Source: Prevotella sp. (GTDB lineage: Bacteria; Bacteroidota; Bacteroidia; Bacteroidales; Bacteroidaceae). From it: 11,070 nucleotides of DNA. This document shows positions 1 to 6,648 of this stretch, one piece after another. The notes beneath the pieces are model-generated. The model saw nothing but the letters and a program-made list of their open reading frames with translations. It made no database searches and was not told the origin of the DNA. The DNA is taken from positions 1 to 11,070 of the forward strand of contig JAFRQC010000111.1 of assembly GCA_017428805.1 (NCBI GenBank). The letters run 5' to 3'. A program made the translations under genes and the position numbers. The first letter of the stretch is position 1; every line of letters begins with the position of its first letter.

Positions 1-1
1 C

Positions 2-844
2 ATAAAATCGATTACTAACCGCGAGAGTGCCTCGCTGGAGAAGTACCTGCAGGAAATCGGCAAAGAAGAGATGATCTCTGCCGAGGAAGAGGCAGAGCTT
101 GCCCAGCGCATCCGTAAGGGGGACCAGAAAGCCCTCGAACGTCTGACAAGGGCCAACTTGCGATTCGTTGTCTCAGTAGCTAAGCAGTATCAGAATCAGG
201 GAATGAGTCTGCCCGACCTCATCAACGAGGGAAATCTGGGACTGCTGAAAGCCGCAGAACGATTCGACGAGACCCGAGGCTTTAAATTCATCTCCTATGC
301 CGTATGGTGGATCCGCCAGAGCATCCTGCAGGCCATCTCGGAGCAGAGCCGCATCGTCAGACTGCCGCTGAACCAGGTAGGATCGTACAACAAGATCAAC
401 CGTGAGATCAGCAAGTTCGAACAGTTGAACGAGCGCCGTCCCTCGTTGGACGAGATTGCCGAGCACATCGACCTGCCGGCAGAGAAGATTGATGAGGCGA
501 TGAGCGTCAGCGGGCATCACGTGAGTGTCGATGCACCGTTTGTCGAAGGCGAAGACAACAGCCTGCTCGACGTGATGGTGAACGAAGATATCCCATCTAC
601 GGACAAAGATCTCGTGATGGAATCGCTGAAGTCTGAAATCCGGCATGCGCTGAGCATCCTCACTGACCGGGAAAGAAAAGTCATAGAAGACTCATACGGC
701 ATCAACGGCCAGGAACTCACACTCGAAGAAATCGGTGTGAAGTACGGTCTCTCGCGGGAGCGCGTCCGTCAGATCAAAGAGAAAGCGATCCGGAAGTTGC
801 GCGGCTGCACAAAGAATAAGATATTAAAGACATATTTAGGATAA
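2..844 (+). CDS. rpoD: RpoD-like sigma-70 family RNA polymerase sigma factor (5' end missing)
   Basis: Promoter-recognition subunit of RNA polymerase. The frame is open from the left edge and already reads IKSITNRESASLEKYLQEIG, the conserved N-terminus of Bacteroidetes RpoD, so only a few codons are missing and the ATG at 71 is internal. Region 2 (about 149-355) contains NLRFVVSVAKQYQ, DLINEGNLGL and the FKFISYAVWWIRQSI segment that binds and melts the -10/-7 element. Region 3 follows (RRPSLDEIA, VSVDAPFVEGEDNSLLD). Region 4 (about 653-805) has a helix-turn-helix, TLEEIGVKYGLSRERVRQIK. Region 1.1 is absent, as is normal in this phylum. Region 4 reads SYGINGQ where the housekeeping protein usually has FFGIGQQ, and the C-terminus (GCTKNKILKTYLG) also departs from it. 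It may therefore be a second, RpoD-like paralogue rather than the principal sigma factor. It overlaps the next gene by one base. Confidence 0.9.
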   Translation: MKSITNRESASLEKYLQEIGKEEMISAEEEAELAQRIRKGDQKALERLTRANLRFVVSVAKQYQNQGMSLPDLINEGNLGLLKAAERFDETRGFKFISYAVWWIRQSILQAISEQSRIVRLPLNQVGSYNKINREISKFEQLNERRPSLDEIAEHIDLPAEKIDEAMSVSGHHVSVDAPFVEGEDNSLLDVMVNEDIPSTDKDLVMESLKSEIRHALSILTDRERKVIEDSYGINGQELTLEEIGVKYGLSRERVRQIKEKAIRKLRGCTKNKILKTYLG

Positions 845-1371
845 TGAAACCCATCAGACACTTTTTAACCGGTGCAGCACTCACCATGCTGCTCGCATTG
901 TCATATTCTGCCGCACAGGCAAAGAACGTCGTAGAGAAGAAGGCATATATGTTCGGATTCTCCGCCTCGTTCAACGACTCCATCGTCTATTTCACCACCA
1001 TTCAGGAGGTTGACAGCGTTTGGTTCACCCAGAAGAAAAATATGCTCGCCGGACGCAGCAACTATTCCAACCAACTACGCGATTACTGCAACGACAAGCT
1101 CAACCAGCCCAAACGTACCTGCATCGTCGTTGGCAACAAGAGCTTGAAGAAGGTGGAGAAGAAGTATGAGAAGATGAAGAAGATGTACACCCAGAACAAG
1201 AAGGCCACATACGACGTCCGTTTCATTCCGGAGGAAGACTTCAAGTTCGTGACGGCCTACATCGGTGAAGGCAAGGAGAATGCTGCTCCGATGACGCCTC
1301 AGAAGAGACCAAAGGCTCCTAAGGACAAGAAAAAGAAAGATGGCAAGATGCCACCTCCACCAAAGAAATAA
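844..1371 (+). CDS. Secreted protein of unknown function with Lys/Pro-rich tail
   Basis: I do not recognise a named family. The 175-residue product starts with a clear signal peptide (MKPIRHF, then a hydrophobic stretch to about residue 21). Cleavage is likely after Ala24, leaving Gln25 at +1 (Q-rule), or after Ala26. The mature part (about 27-145) is a compact mixed alpha/beta-like domain with two cysteines, C82 and C93, that could form a disulfide in the periplasm. Residues 99-121 are very lysine-rich. The tail from about 151 alternates Pro and Lys (QKRPKAPKDKKKK, PPPPKK) and is probably disordered and strongly basic. The ATG uses the last base of the sigma factor stop codon (TAATG), so translation is probably coupled. 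Why a sigma factor and an exported basic protein share a transcript is not evident. A hairpin terminator follows directly. Confidence 0.8.
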   Translation: MKPIRHFLTGAALTMLLALSYSAAQAKNVVEKKAYMFGFSASFNDSIVYFTTIQEVDSVWFTQKKNMLAGRSNYSNQLRDYCNDKLNQPKRTCIVVGNKSLKKVEKKYEKMKKMYTQNKKATYDVRFIPEEDFKFVTAYIGEGKENAAPMTPQKRPKAPKDKKKKDGKMPPPPKK

Positions 1372-1405
1372 AAATAATCCTCGGTTCGTTTACCGAGGAT
1401 TATTT
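1372..1405. terminator. Bidirectional intrinsic terminator overlapping the end of the convergent aminotransferase gene
   Basis: The left arm at 1372-1384 (AAATAATCCTCGG) pairs perfectly with 1393-1405 (CCGAGGATTATTT). T1385-A1392 adds one more pair, leaving a 6-base loop. The arms are A/T-rich at their outer ends, so each strand has a T-rich tract after the GC core (TATTTATTT rightward, TTATTTTTATTT leftward). It closes the sigma factor/secreted protein transcript and, on the other strand, the ior-aminotransferase transcript. The leftward stop codon (1390-1392) sits at the loop edge, and the right arm encodes the final residues NNPR of the aminotransferase. Confidence 0.85.
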
Positions 1406-2700
1406 ATTTCGAAGAGTTTCATACGTTCTTCAAGCATCGCATATTGATGATCCTCGATGAACGATGTACATACTCTCAAACCTTCCTGCTCAGAACCACA
1501 GGTGATCAGACAGATGGCAGAGACACCGTAATACATCAGCTCGTGAGCCAACTCACCCGACGTCATACCAGGATAGCCAATGGTGAAATAGAAGCCGTCG
1601 GCAATAGGCTCGTCGAGGTCCTTGTCATACACCACATAGAAGTTATGACGGCAGAAGATCTCCTTCAGTTTCTTAGCACGCTCACCATAGACTGAGATTT
1701 CCTTGCGGAAGTCGTAACGTCCTTCATAGGCGGCGGTCAGCATCGCAGCCATCGCATACTGGGCGCTGTGGCTCGTACCGGAACTCAGGGCATAGAGCAT
1801 ACGGGTGGAGAAGACCGGACCGAAAGGCAGTCCCTCGTACCGATTAGCCAAATCCTCGAAATGACGATGGAACAAGGCATCTGAGATACAAGTCACACCG
1901 ATACGCTCACCGGCATAGCTGAAAGCTTTCGAACCGCTGATCAGCAGCATATAGTTGTCGGTATAGCGGGCAACGGTAGCTTGATACGGTGGCTGGAACG
2001 GTGTGGAGAGATCCTTACGGAAGTCCATTGCGAAGTATGCGAGGTCTTCCATCACGATGGCATCGTATTTCGTCGCCAGATTACCGATCACCTGCAACTC
2101 CTCCTCCCGCAGACAGATCCACGAGGGGTTGTTGGGGTTGGAATAGACGATGGCGCAGATGTTTCCTTTCGAGAGATAGCTCTCGAGTTTCGCACCGAGC
2201 TTGTCGCCACGATAGTCGTAGACATCGAAGGTCTCATACTTCACGCCCATCACCTGCAACTGCATCTTCTGTACAGGGAAGCCCGGATCGATGAAGAGCA
2301 CGGTATCCTTCTTCTTGTCACATTGTGAACAGGTGAGGAACGATGCAAACGTTCCCTGCATCGAACCGCTGACGGGCACACAACCCTCGGGTTTGATGTC
2401 GATGCCTATAAAGGCCTTGACGAACTGCGAGGCAGCCTGCTTCAACACAGGAGCACCCTGGATGTCGGGATACGAATGGGCTATGCCGTCTTCGAGGGCC
2501 TTGATCTGGGCATCGACACCTACCTGTGCGGCAGGCAGTCCAGGGATGCCCATCTCCATCTTGATGAACTCTACCCCACTCGCCTTCTCAGACTTCGCAG
2601 CCACCTGTTTCACCTCACGGATCGTTGCCTTGGCGAAGTCCTTGATACCAAGTTCCGCCACCAGTCCGTCAACAATCTCTTTCTTAATTGGAGTTTCCAT
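1390..2700 (-). CDS. PLP-dependent class I/II aminotransferase, probably for aromatic amino acids
   Basis: Fold-type I aminotransferase of 436 residues, the full length for the family, cytoplasmic. It carries the expected residues: SNPNNPS (187-193) with the cofactor-contacting Asn, Asp219 in MEDLAYF to pair with the pyridine nitrogen, SGSKAFSYAGERIG with Lys258 as the Schiff-base lysine and Arg266 near the phosphate, and Arg409 (GLRVCTSF) as the likely carboxylate-binding arginine. It starts 5 bp after the iorB stop codon. That linkage suggests it interconverts aromatic amino acids (Phe, Tyr, Trp) and the aryl-pyruvates used by IorAB. The specificity comes from context and not from the sequence itself. 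The ATG at 2700 is preceded only by a run of A and no Shine-Dalgarno sequence. The last four codons lie within the terminator stem. Confidence 0.88.
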   Translation of the reverse strand: METPIKKEIVDGLVAELGIKDFAKATIREVKQVAAKSEKASGVEFIKMEMGIPGLPAAQVGVDAQIKALEDGIAHSYPDIQGAPVLKQAASQFVKAFIGIDIKPEGCVPVSGSMQGTFASFLTCSQCDKKKDTVLFIDPGFPVQKMQLQVMGVKYETFDVYDYRGDKLGAKLESYLSKGNICAIVYSNPNNPSWICLREEELQVIGNLATKYDAIVMEDLAYFAMDFRKDLSTPFQPPYQATVARYTDNYMLLISGSKAFSYAGERIGVTCISDALFHRHFEDLANRYEGLPFGPVFSTRMLYALSSGTSHSAQYAMAAMLTAAYEGRYDFRKEISVYGERAKKLKEIFCRHNFYVVYDKDLDEPIADGFYFTIGYPGMTSGELAHELMYYGVSAICLITCGSEQEGLRVCTSFIEDHQYAMLEERMKLFEINNPR

Positions 2701-2705
2701 TTTTT

Positions 2706-3278
2706 TTACTTTTGAGCAGCCTTGCCGATGGCGAGGGCCTTGATGTTTGCTTCAACGACAGCCTCACCCTTACGGCCGAAGACACGACGGATGGCATCCT
2801 CGAGCTTATCATACTCGATGCCGAGCGCCTTCTGGGCAGCACCCAGCAGGATGACATTCGCACTACGAGGCACGGCATTGTCCTTGGCAGCCTGTTCGAT
2901 GTCGAGCACAATCACATTCTTGATCTCATTGAGATCCTGCTTGATCTTCTCGATATCAGGATAGTTGGGGATATTGACGAACGGCGTGCTCGACGTGATA
3001 ATCCAACCGTCCTTCGCGAGGAACGGCAGATAGCGCAGTGCCTCCATCGGTTCCATAGAGATGATGACGTCGGCACCACCGAGGGGAATCAGGTCGCTGG
3101 CGATGGGACTGCTGGAGATGCGCAGGTTTGACTGCACATCACCGCCACGCTGACTCATACCGTGTACCTCAGCCTGCTTGATATAGAGGTTCTCCTTCAT
3201 AGCGGCCTCACCGATGATGGTGGCGATAGAGAGGATACCCTGGCCGCCTACACCACAAAGTATTATATCAGTCTTCAT
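2706..3278 (-). CDS. iorB: Indolepyruvate ferredoxin oxidoreductase, beta subunit
   Basis: Small (gamma-domain) subunit of the 2-oxoacid:ferredoxin oxidoreductase that converts aryl-pyruvates plus CoA to aryl-acetyl-CoA, CO2 and reduced ferredoxin. It can run in reverse to carboxylate aryl-acetyl-CoA. The 190 residues match the usual size. A glycine-rich loop, CGVGGQGILS, lies at residues 8-17, followed by the family signature EVHGMSQRGGDVQSNLRIS (37-55), ISMEPMEALRYLPFL, and VPRSANVILLGA near 136-147. It contains no iron-sulfur motif. It starts 25 bp after iorA and ends 5 bp before the aminotransferase gene, so the three probably form one transcript. The stretch before its ATG is a heptamer repeat array and not a Shine-Dalgarno site. 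Confidence 0.93.
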   Translation of the reverse strand: MKTDIILCGVGGQGILSIATIIGEAAMKENLYIKQAEVHGMSQRGGDVQSNLRISSSPIASDLIPLGGADVIISMEPMEALRYLPFLAKDGWIITSSTPFVNIPNYPDIEKIKQDLNEIKNVIVLDIEQAAKDNAVPRSANVILLGAAQKALGIEYDKLEDAIRRVFGRKGEAVVEANIKALAIGKAAQK

Positions 3279-3281
3279 AAT

Positions 3282-3310
3282 TTACGATTTACGGATTTAC
3301 GATTTACGAT
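3282..3310 (-). repeat. Tandem array of ATCGTAA (4 units) at the iorA-iorB junction
   Basis: Read leftward, the units are ATCGTAA, ATCGTAA, ATCCGTAA, ATCGTAA at 3304-3310, 3297-3303, 3289-3296 and 3282-3288. The iorA stop codon (3304-3306) is part of the first unit. The array ends three bases before the iorB ATG, so the whole 25-bp gap is repeat plus ATT. Confidence 0.9.
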
Positions 3311-4914
3311 TTTTTCTCTGAGGCCTTTTTCTGCTTGAGGTGGCGCTGGAGAGTCTGCATACACTCACGACGGGGGATGATGACACTCACGCCGTGATAG
3401 TTGATCTCATCGTGGATGGCCTGCGTGATCTCGGGCATATTCTTCGGAATGGGGTTCACCACCTTCAGATGATCCTCAGAGAGGCCGAGGCCCTTACAGA
3501 TGGCCTCAAACTTATTCGTGCCGGCAGAATCCTGACCACCCGTCATCGCCGTCGTCAGGTTGTCGGAGATGATCACGGTGATATCCGCATTCTCGTTGAT
3601 GGCATCGAGCAGACCCGTCATTCCCGAATGGGTGAAGGTAGAGTCGCCGATGATCGCGAGGGCGGGCCACTGACCAGCGTCGGAAGCACCCTTGGCCATC
3701 GTGATCGAAGCACCCATATCCACACACGAGTGGATGGCCTTATACGGCGGCAGGAAACCTAAAGTATAGCAACCGATATCACCGAACACACGGGCGTTAG
3801 GATAGTCACGCAGCACCTCATTGAGGGCGGTATAGACATCACGGTGACCACATCCCTGACAAAGTGCCGGCGGACGCGGTGTGACATCCTCACAAGGAGC
3901 ATAGTTCTCACCGTTCTCAATACCCAGCGCCTTCTTCAGGAAGTCGGGATTCAGCTCACCCGTACGAGGCAGTTCACCCGTCAGACGTCCCTTGATCACC
4001 GCATTACCCGGCATCACACCGCGCACCTGATCCTCGATGAAAGGTTGTCCCTCCTCGGCGATGAGCACATACTCGCAGTCGTCGGTCATCTGACGGATCA
4101 GCTTCTTGGGAATCGGATACTGCGAAATCTTCAGCACGGTGTAAGGACATCCGTCGGGATAGCACTCCATCAGGTAGTTGAAGGCGATACCGCTGGCGAT
4201 GATGCCGAGTTTGTGGTCGGCACCGTCGATATACTGGTTATACTTGCTGTCAACGGCCATCTGCTCCAACAGGGGCTGCTGGGCCGTGACGATATTGTTC
4301 CGCTTGCGGGCGAAGGCAGGCAGCAACACCCAGTTGCTGGCGGGCGCATCGTAGTTGAGCGCATTCTGCTCACGGGGCTCATCCTTCACCTCCACGACGG
4401 CACGACTGTGAGCCATACGGGTGGTGACGCGCATCAGGATGGGGAGTTTCAGCTGTTCCGACAGGTCGAAGGCCTCCTGCATCATATCGTAGGCCTCCTG
4501 CTGCGAGCTGGGCTCCAAGGTGGGGATCATGGCAAACTTACCATAGAAGCGGCTGTCCTGCTCGTCCTGCGAAGAGTGCATCGACGGGTCGTCGGCCACC
4601 AGCACCACCAGACCACCGTTCGTACCTGTCATACCCGAATTCACGAAGGGGTCGGCACAGACGTTCAGTCCCACATGTTTCATACACACCAGCGCCCGCT
4701 TGCCCATATAGGACATACCGAGCGCTGCCTCCATAGCCGTCTTCTCGTTGGTCGACCAGCGGCTGTGGATCTTTCTCTCCTTGGCGATGGGCGACTCCTG
4801 GATATACTCAGTGATCTCTGTCGAGGGAGTACCGGGATAGGCATACACGCCACTCAGGCCTGCATCAATGGCACCCTGAGCTATCGCCTCGTCGCCTAAT
4901 AAAAGTTTTTTCAT
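3304..4914 (-). CDS. iorA: Indolepyruvate ferredoxin oxidoreductase, alpha subunit (no C-terminal ferredoxin domain)
   Basis: Large, thiamine diphosphate-dependent subunit, 536 residues, cytoplasmic. The N-terminal pyrimidine-binding-like domain has GVYAYPGTPSTEITEYI (22-38) and WSTNEKTAMEAALGMSYMG (53-71), with Glu57 in the position of the conserved glutamate. A middle domain follows. The C-terminal ThDP domain has CQGCGHRD (352-359), GDIGCYTLG (378-386) and the ThDP/Mg motif starting at GDST (423-426) and ending at DNLTTAMTGG (451-460). Archaeal and many bacterial IorA proteins continue with a ferredoxin-like domain carrying two CxxCxxCxxxC clusters. Here the protein ends at RRECMQTLQRHLKQKKASEKKS without them. 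Electrons must leave by another route, perhaps a separate ferredoxin. The start MKKLLLGDEA fits the family. Confidence 0.93.
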   Translation of the reverse strand: MKKLLLGDEAIAQGAIDAGLSGVYAYPGTPSTEITEYIQESPIAKERKIHSRWSTNEKTAMEAALGMSYMGKRALVCMKHVGLNVCADPFVNSGMTGTNGGLVVLVADDPSMHSSQDEQDSRFYGKFAMIPTLEPSSQQEAYDMMQEAFDLSEQLKLPILMRVTTRMAHSRAVVEVKDEPREQNALNYDAPASNWVLLPAFARKRNNIVTAQQPLLEQMAVDSKYNQYIDGADHKLGIIASGIAFNYLMECYPDGCPYTVLKISQYPIPKKLIRQMTDDCEYVLIAEEGQPFIEDQVRGVMPGNAVIKGRLTGELPRTGELNPDFLKKALGIENGENYAPCEDVTPRPPALCQGCGHRDVYTALNEVLRDYPNARVFGDIGCYTLGFLPPYKAIHSCVDMGASITMAKGASDAGQWPALAIIGDSTFTHSGMTGLLDAINENADITVIISDNLTTAMTGGQDSAGTNKFEAICKGLGLSEDHLKVVNPIPKNMPEITQAIHDEINYHGVSVIIPRRECMQTLQRHLKQKKASEKKS

Positions 4915-4948
4915 TGACGATTTCCTTATTTACAATTTATTGATATTT

Positions 4949-4980
4949 TTCACCTTTTTACCTTTTCACTTTTTCACCTT
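4949..4980 (-). repeat. Tandem array of AAGGTGAA (4 octamers) between the porin gene and iorA
   Basis: Read leftward, the exact octamers are AAGGTGAA, AAAGTGAA, AAGGTAAA, AAGGTGAA, at 4973-4980, 4965-4972, 4957-4964 and 4949-4956. The first base of the array is the last base of the porin stop codon (4980-4982). The iorA ATG is 34 bp further on. I see no convincing TAnnTTTG promoter in the remainder of this gap. Confidence 0.9.
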
Positions 4981-6596
4981 TAGAACGTATATCCTACTGT
5001 CAGCAGCACCTGATGACGCTTGAAGTCCACGTTGGTGGAACCCACATTCTGGTCAGCCTCGAACTTCTGCATAGGATAGAAGTCGCCGCTGGTCAGCTGG
5101 TACTGATAGGCGATGTCGAAATTCCAGCCGCTCAGCTTATAACCCATACCGAAGGTGATGCGATGGGTATCCTTCCAGTTCACGTAGTCGGTCGTCGAAG
5201 CGTAGGACACACCAGGAGAGTCGAGCTTCATATCACGCACACCGTTCTTATTGTAGGCAGCCGACTGGTAGTTATAACCAGCACGCAGGGCCAGATCGGT
5301 ATCGGGCTTGAACTCCACACCGGCCTTCAGCAGATGGACGGTCTTCAGGGCGTTCTCCGCATTATCCTTCATCGGGCCGTCCACATACGAACGCTCACGG
5401 TCATAATAGTCAGGATCGTCTGAGATGATACGATTCACGGCAGAGGCGTAGTTTGACACTTCATAGGTGAGTCCCAGTGCCACATTGGTACCTAAAGTAT
5501 GTCCGAGGCTGGCACCGAACTTCCAGGGAGTATAGTAGCGGAACTTATAGCTCTCACCGGAATACCACGAGTCTTCGCAACCATACTCAGAGTCATTGTT
5601 GAAGTCGGTATCGTTGTCGGTCGTCAGCTCATACCACGTAGGCGTTGAGACATACAGACCAAAACGGAACGGCGATTCCGCAATGGGCCTGACGATGATA
5701 CCGGCCTTCACGTCGATACCGGTTCCCTCGATCCTGCGGGTATCAATATAGTCCACATAGTCCTCATTGCCGTCATAACCGACATCGCTGCCTTCACTGT
5801 TCAACAGACGCTCCGTATAGATGGAGTAGCCCTTGTAGTTCACATCGTGGATGCCGACGGTGACACCCCAGTAGAAACGGTCACCCTGGTTTCCGCTCAC
5901 GTTGAAGTCAAAGTCGCTGATCCAACCACGCTGGGAACGGTCAAACATATAATAGTCGGCTGCATTATAGAACATCTGGGCATTATTCTCGGCATCAAAT
6001 TCGAGATTCAGCGCATTCATATTCAGATAGTCCGTCTGGCTGAACGTCTGGGCCCTGTACGGACTGGTCTCATTCTCATAGCCTATCACGTGGCCACGGT
6101 CGTTGAAGTCCCAATAATAACCACCCCTCCTCACGTCTTCAAGGTCAGCCTTATGATACGACAGCATATTCAACGACGCATTACGCAGACTGTTGGCTGC
6201 CGAAAGAATCTGGTTGAAGTTGTGACTCTTGTGGAAGTTAAAGCCCACATTCACGAACGAACTGCGGCTGACACGGGAAGAATAGACGATACCCAACTGG
6301 TCGAAACTCATCTTCGTACCGTTCTTTCCGCCGAACTCCTTCGAGTCCTGCTGGGAGACCAAGCCTGCCGACACACTGACGGTAGAATGGCGGAACAATC
6401 CTATACCAGCGGGGTTCGTCGAGATCGTCGAGATCTCAGCACCCAGTGCCTCCATCGCACCACCCATACCGACATAACGGGCTGTACCGTTCAGGTCGTT
6501 CATCAGCAGGCGGCCGCTTTCATACGTATCCTGCGCAGCTGCCGGCAGGACTACTGCCAAAGCCAATACTGCTATATATATCCTTTTCATCATCAT
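4980..6596 (-). CDS. OmpP1/FadL-type outer membrane transport protein
   Basis: Predicted outer membrane beta-barrel of 538 residues that would move hydrophobic compounds across the outer membrane. The signal peptide is residues 1-21 (MMMKRIYIAVLALAVVLPAAA) with Gln22 at +1, as the Bacteroidetes Q-rule predicts. The mature N-terminus has the family signature GTARYVGMGGAMEALGAEISTISTNPAGIGLFR (about 37-69), the hatch region of FadL-like proteins in this phylum. The rest alternates polar and aromatic residues as beta strands do, and ends HQVLLTVGYTF with the terminal Phe required by the BAM machinery. Three consecutive ATG codons (6588-6596) leave the exact start open. The substrate is unknown. 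Fatty acids, aromatic acids or other lipophiles are possible; the neighbouring iorAB genes make an aryl acid worth considering, though that is inference. Confidence 0.85.
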   Translation of the reverse strand: MMMKRIYIAVLALAVVLPAAAQDTYESGRLLMNDLNGTARYVGMGGAMEALGAEISTISTNPAGIGLFRHSTVSVSAGLVSQQDSKEFGGKNGTKMSFDQLGIVYSSRVSRSSFVNVGFNFHKSHNFNQILSAANSLRNASLNMLSYHKADLEDVRRGGYYWDFNDRGHVIGYENETSPYRAQTFSQTDYLNMNALNLEFDAENNAQMFYNAADYYMFDRSQRGWISDFDFNVSGNQGDRFYWGVTVGIHDVNYKGYSIYTERLLNSEGSDVGYDGNEDYVDYIDTRRIEGTGIDVKAGIIVRPIAESPFRFGLYVSTPTWYELTTDNDTDFNNDSEYGCEDSWYSGESYKFRYYTPWKFGASLGHTLGTNVALGLTYEVSNYASAVNRIISDDPDYYDRERSYVDGPMKDNAENALKTVHLLKAGVEFKPDTDLALRAGYNYQSAAYNKNGVRDMKLDSPGVSYASTTDYVNWKDTHRITFGMGYKLSGWNFDIAYQYQLTSGDFYPMQKFEADQNVGSTNVDFKRHQVLLTVGYTF

Positions 6597-6620
6597 ATCT
6601 ATCTTACAAAGTAATCATCT

Positions 6621-6648
6621 GTAAACTGTAAACTGTCAACTGTAAACT
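6621..6648 (-). repeat. Tandem array of AGTTTAC (4 heptamers) upstream of the porin gene
   Basis: Read leftward, the exact heptamers are AGTTTAC, AGTTGAC, AGTTTAC, AGTTTAC at 6642-6648, 6635-6641, 6628-6634 and 6621-6627, followed by a partial AG. The first unit begins on the AG of the TAG stop codon (6647-6649) of the upstream gene. The porin ATG lies 24 bp past the last full unit. Confidence 0.92.

Noticed and set aside
3844..4899. Long open frame of 351 codons on the plus strand
   Set aside because: It lies wholly antisense to iorA, has shadow-like composition rich in His, Leu, Arg and Thr, and matches no family; iorA is well supported.
5847..6614. Open frame of 255 codons on the plus strand
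   Set aside because: Antisense to the OmpP1/FadL gene with shadow-like composition (many Ile, Val, His, Thr) and no recognisable motif.
6607..6614. TTACTTTG as a -7 promoter element for the porin gene
   Set aside because: The second base departs from TAnnTTTG and no TTTG is found at the -33 position, so support is too weak to list.
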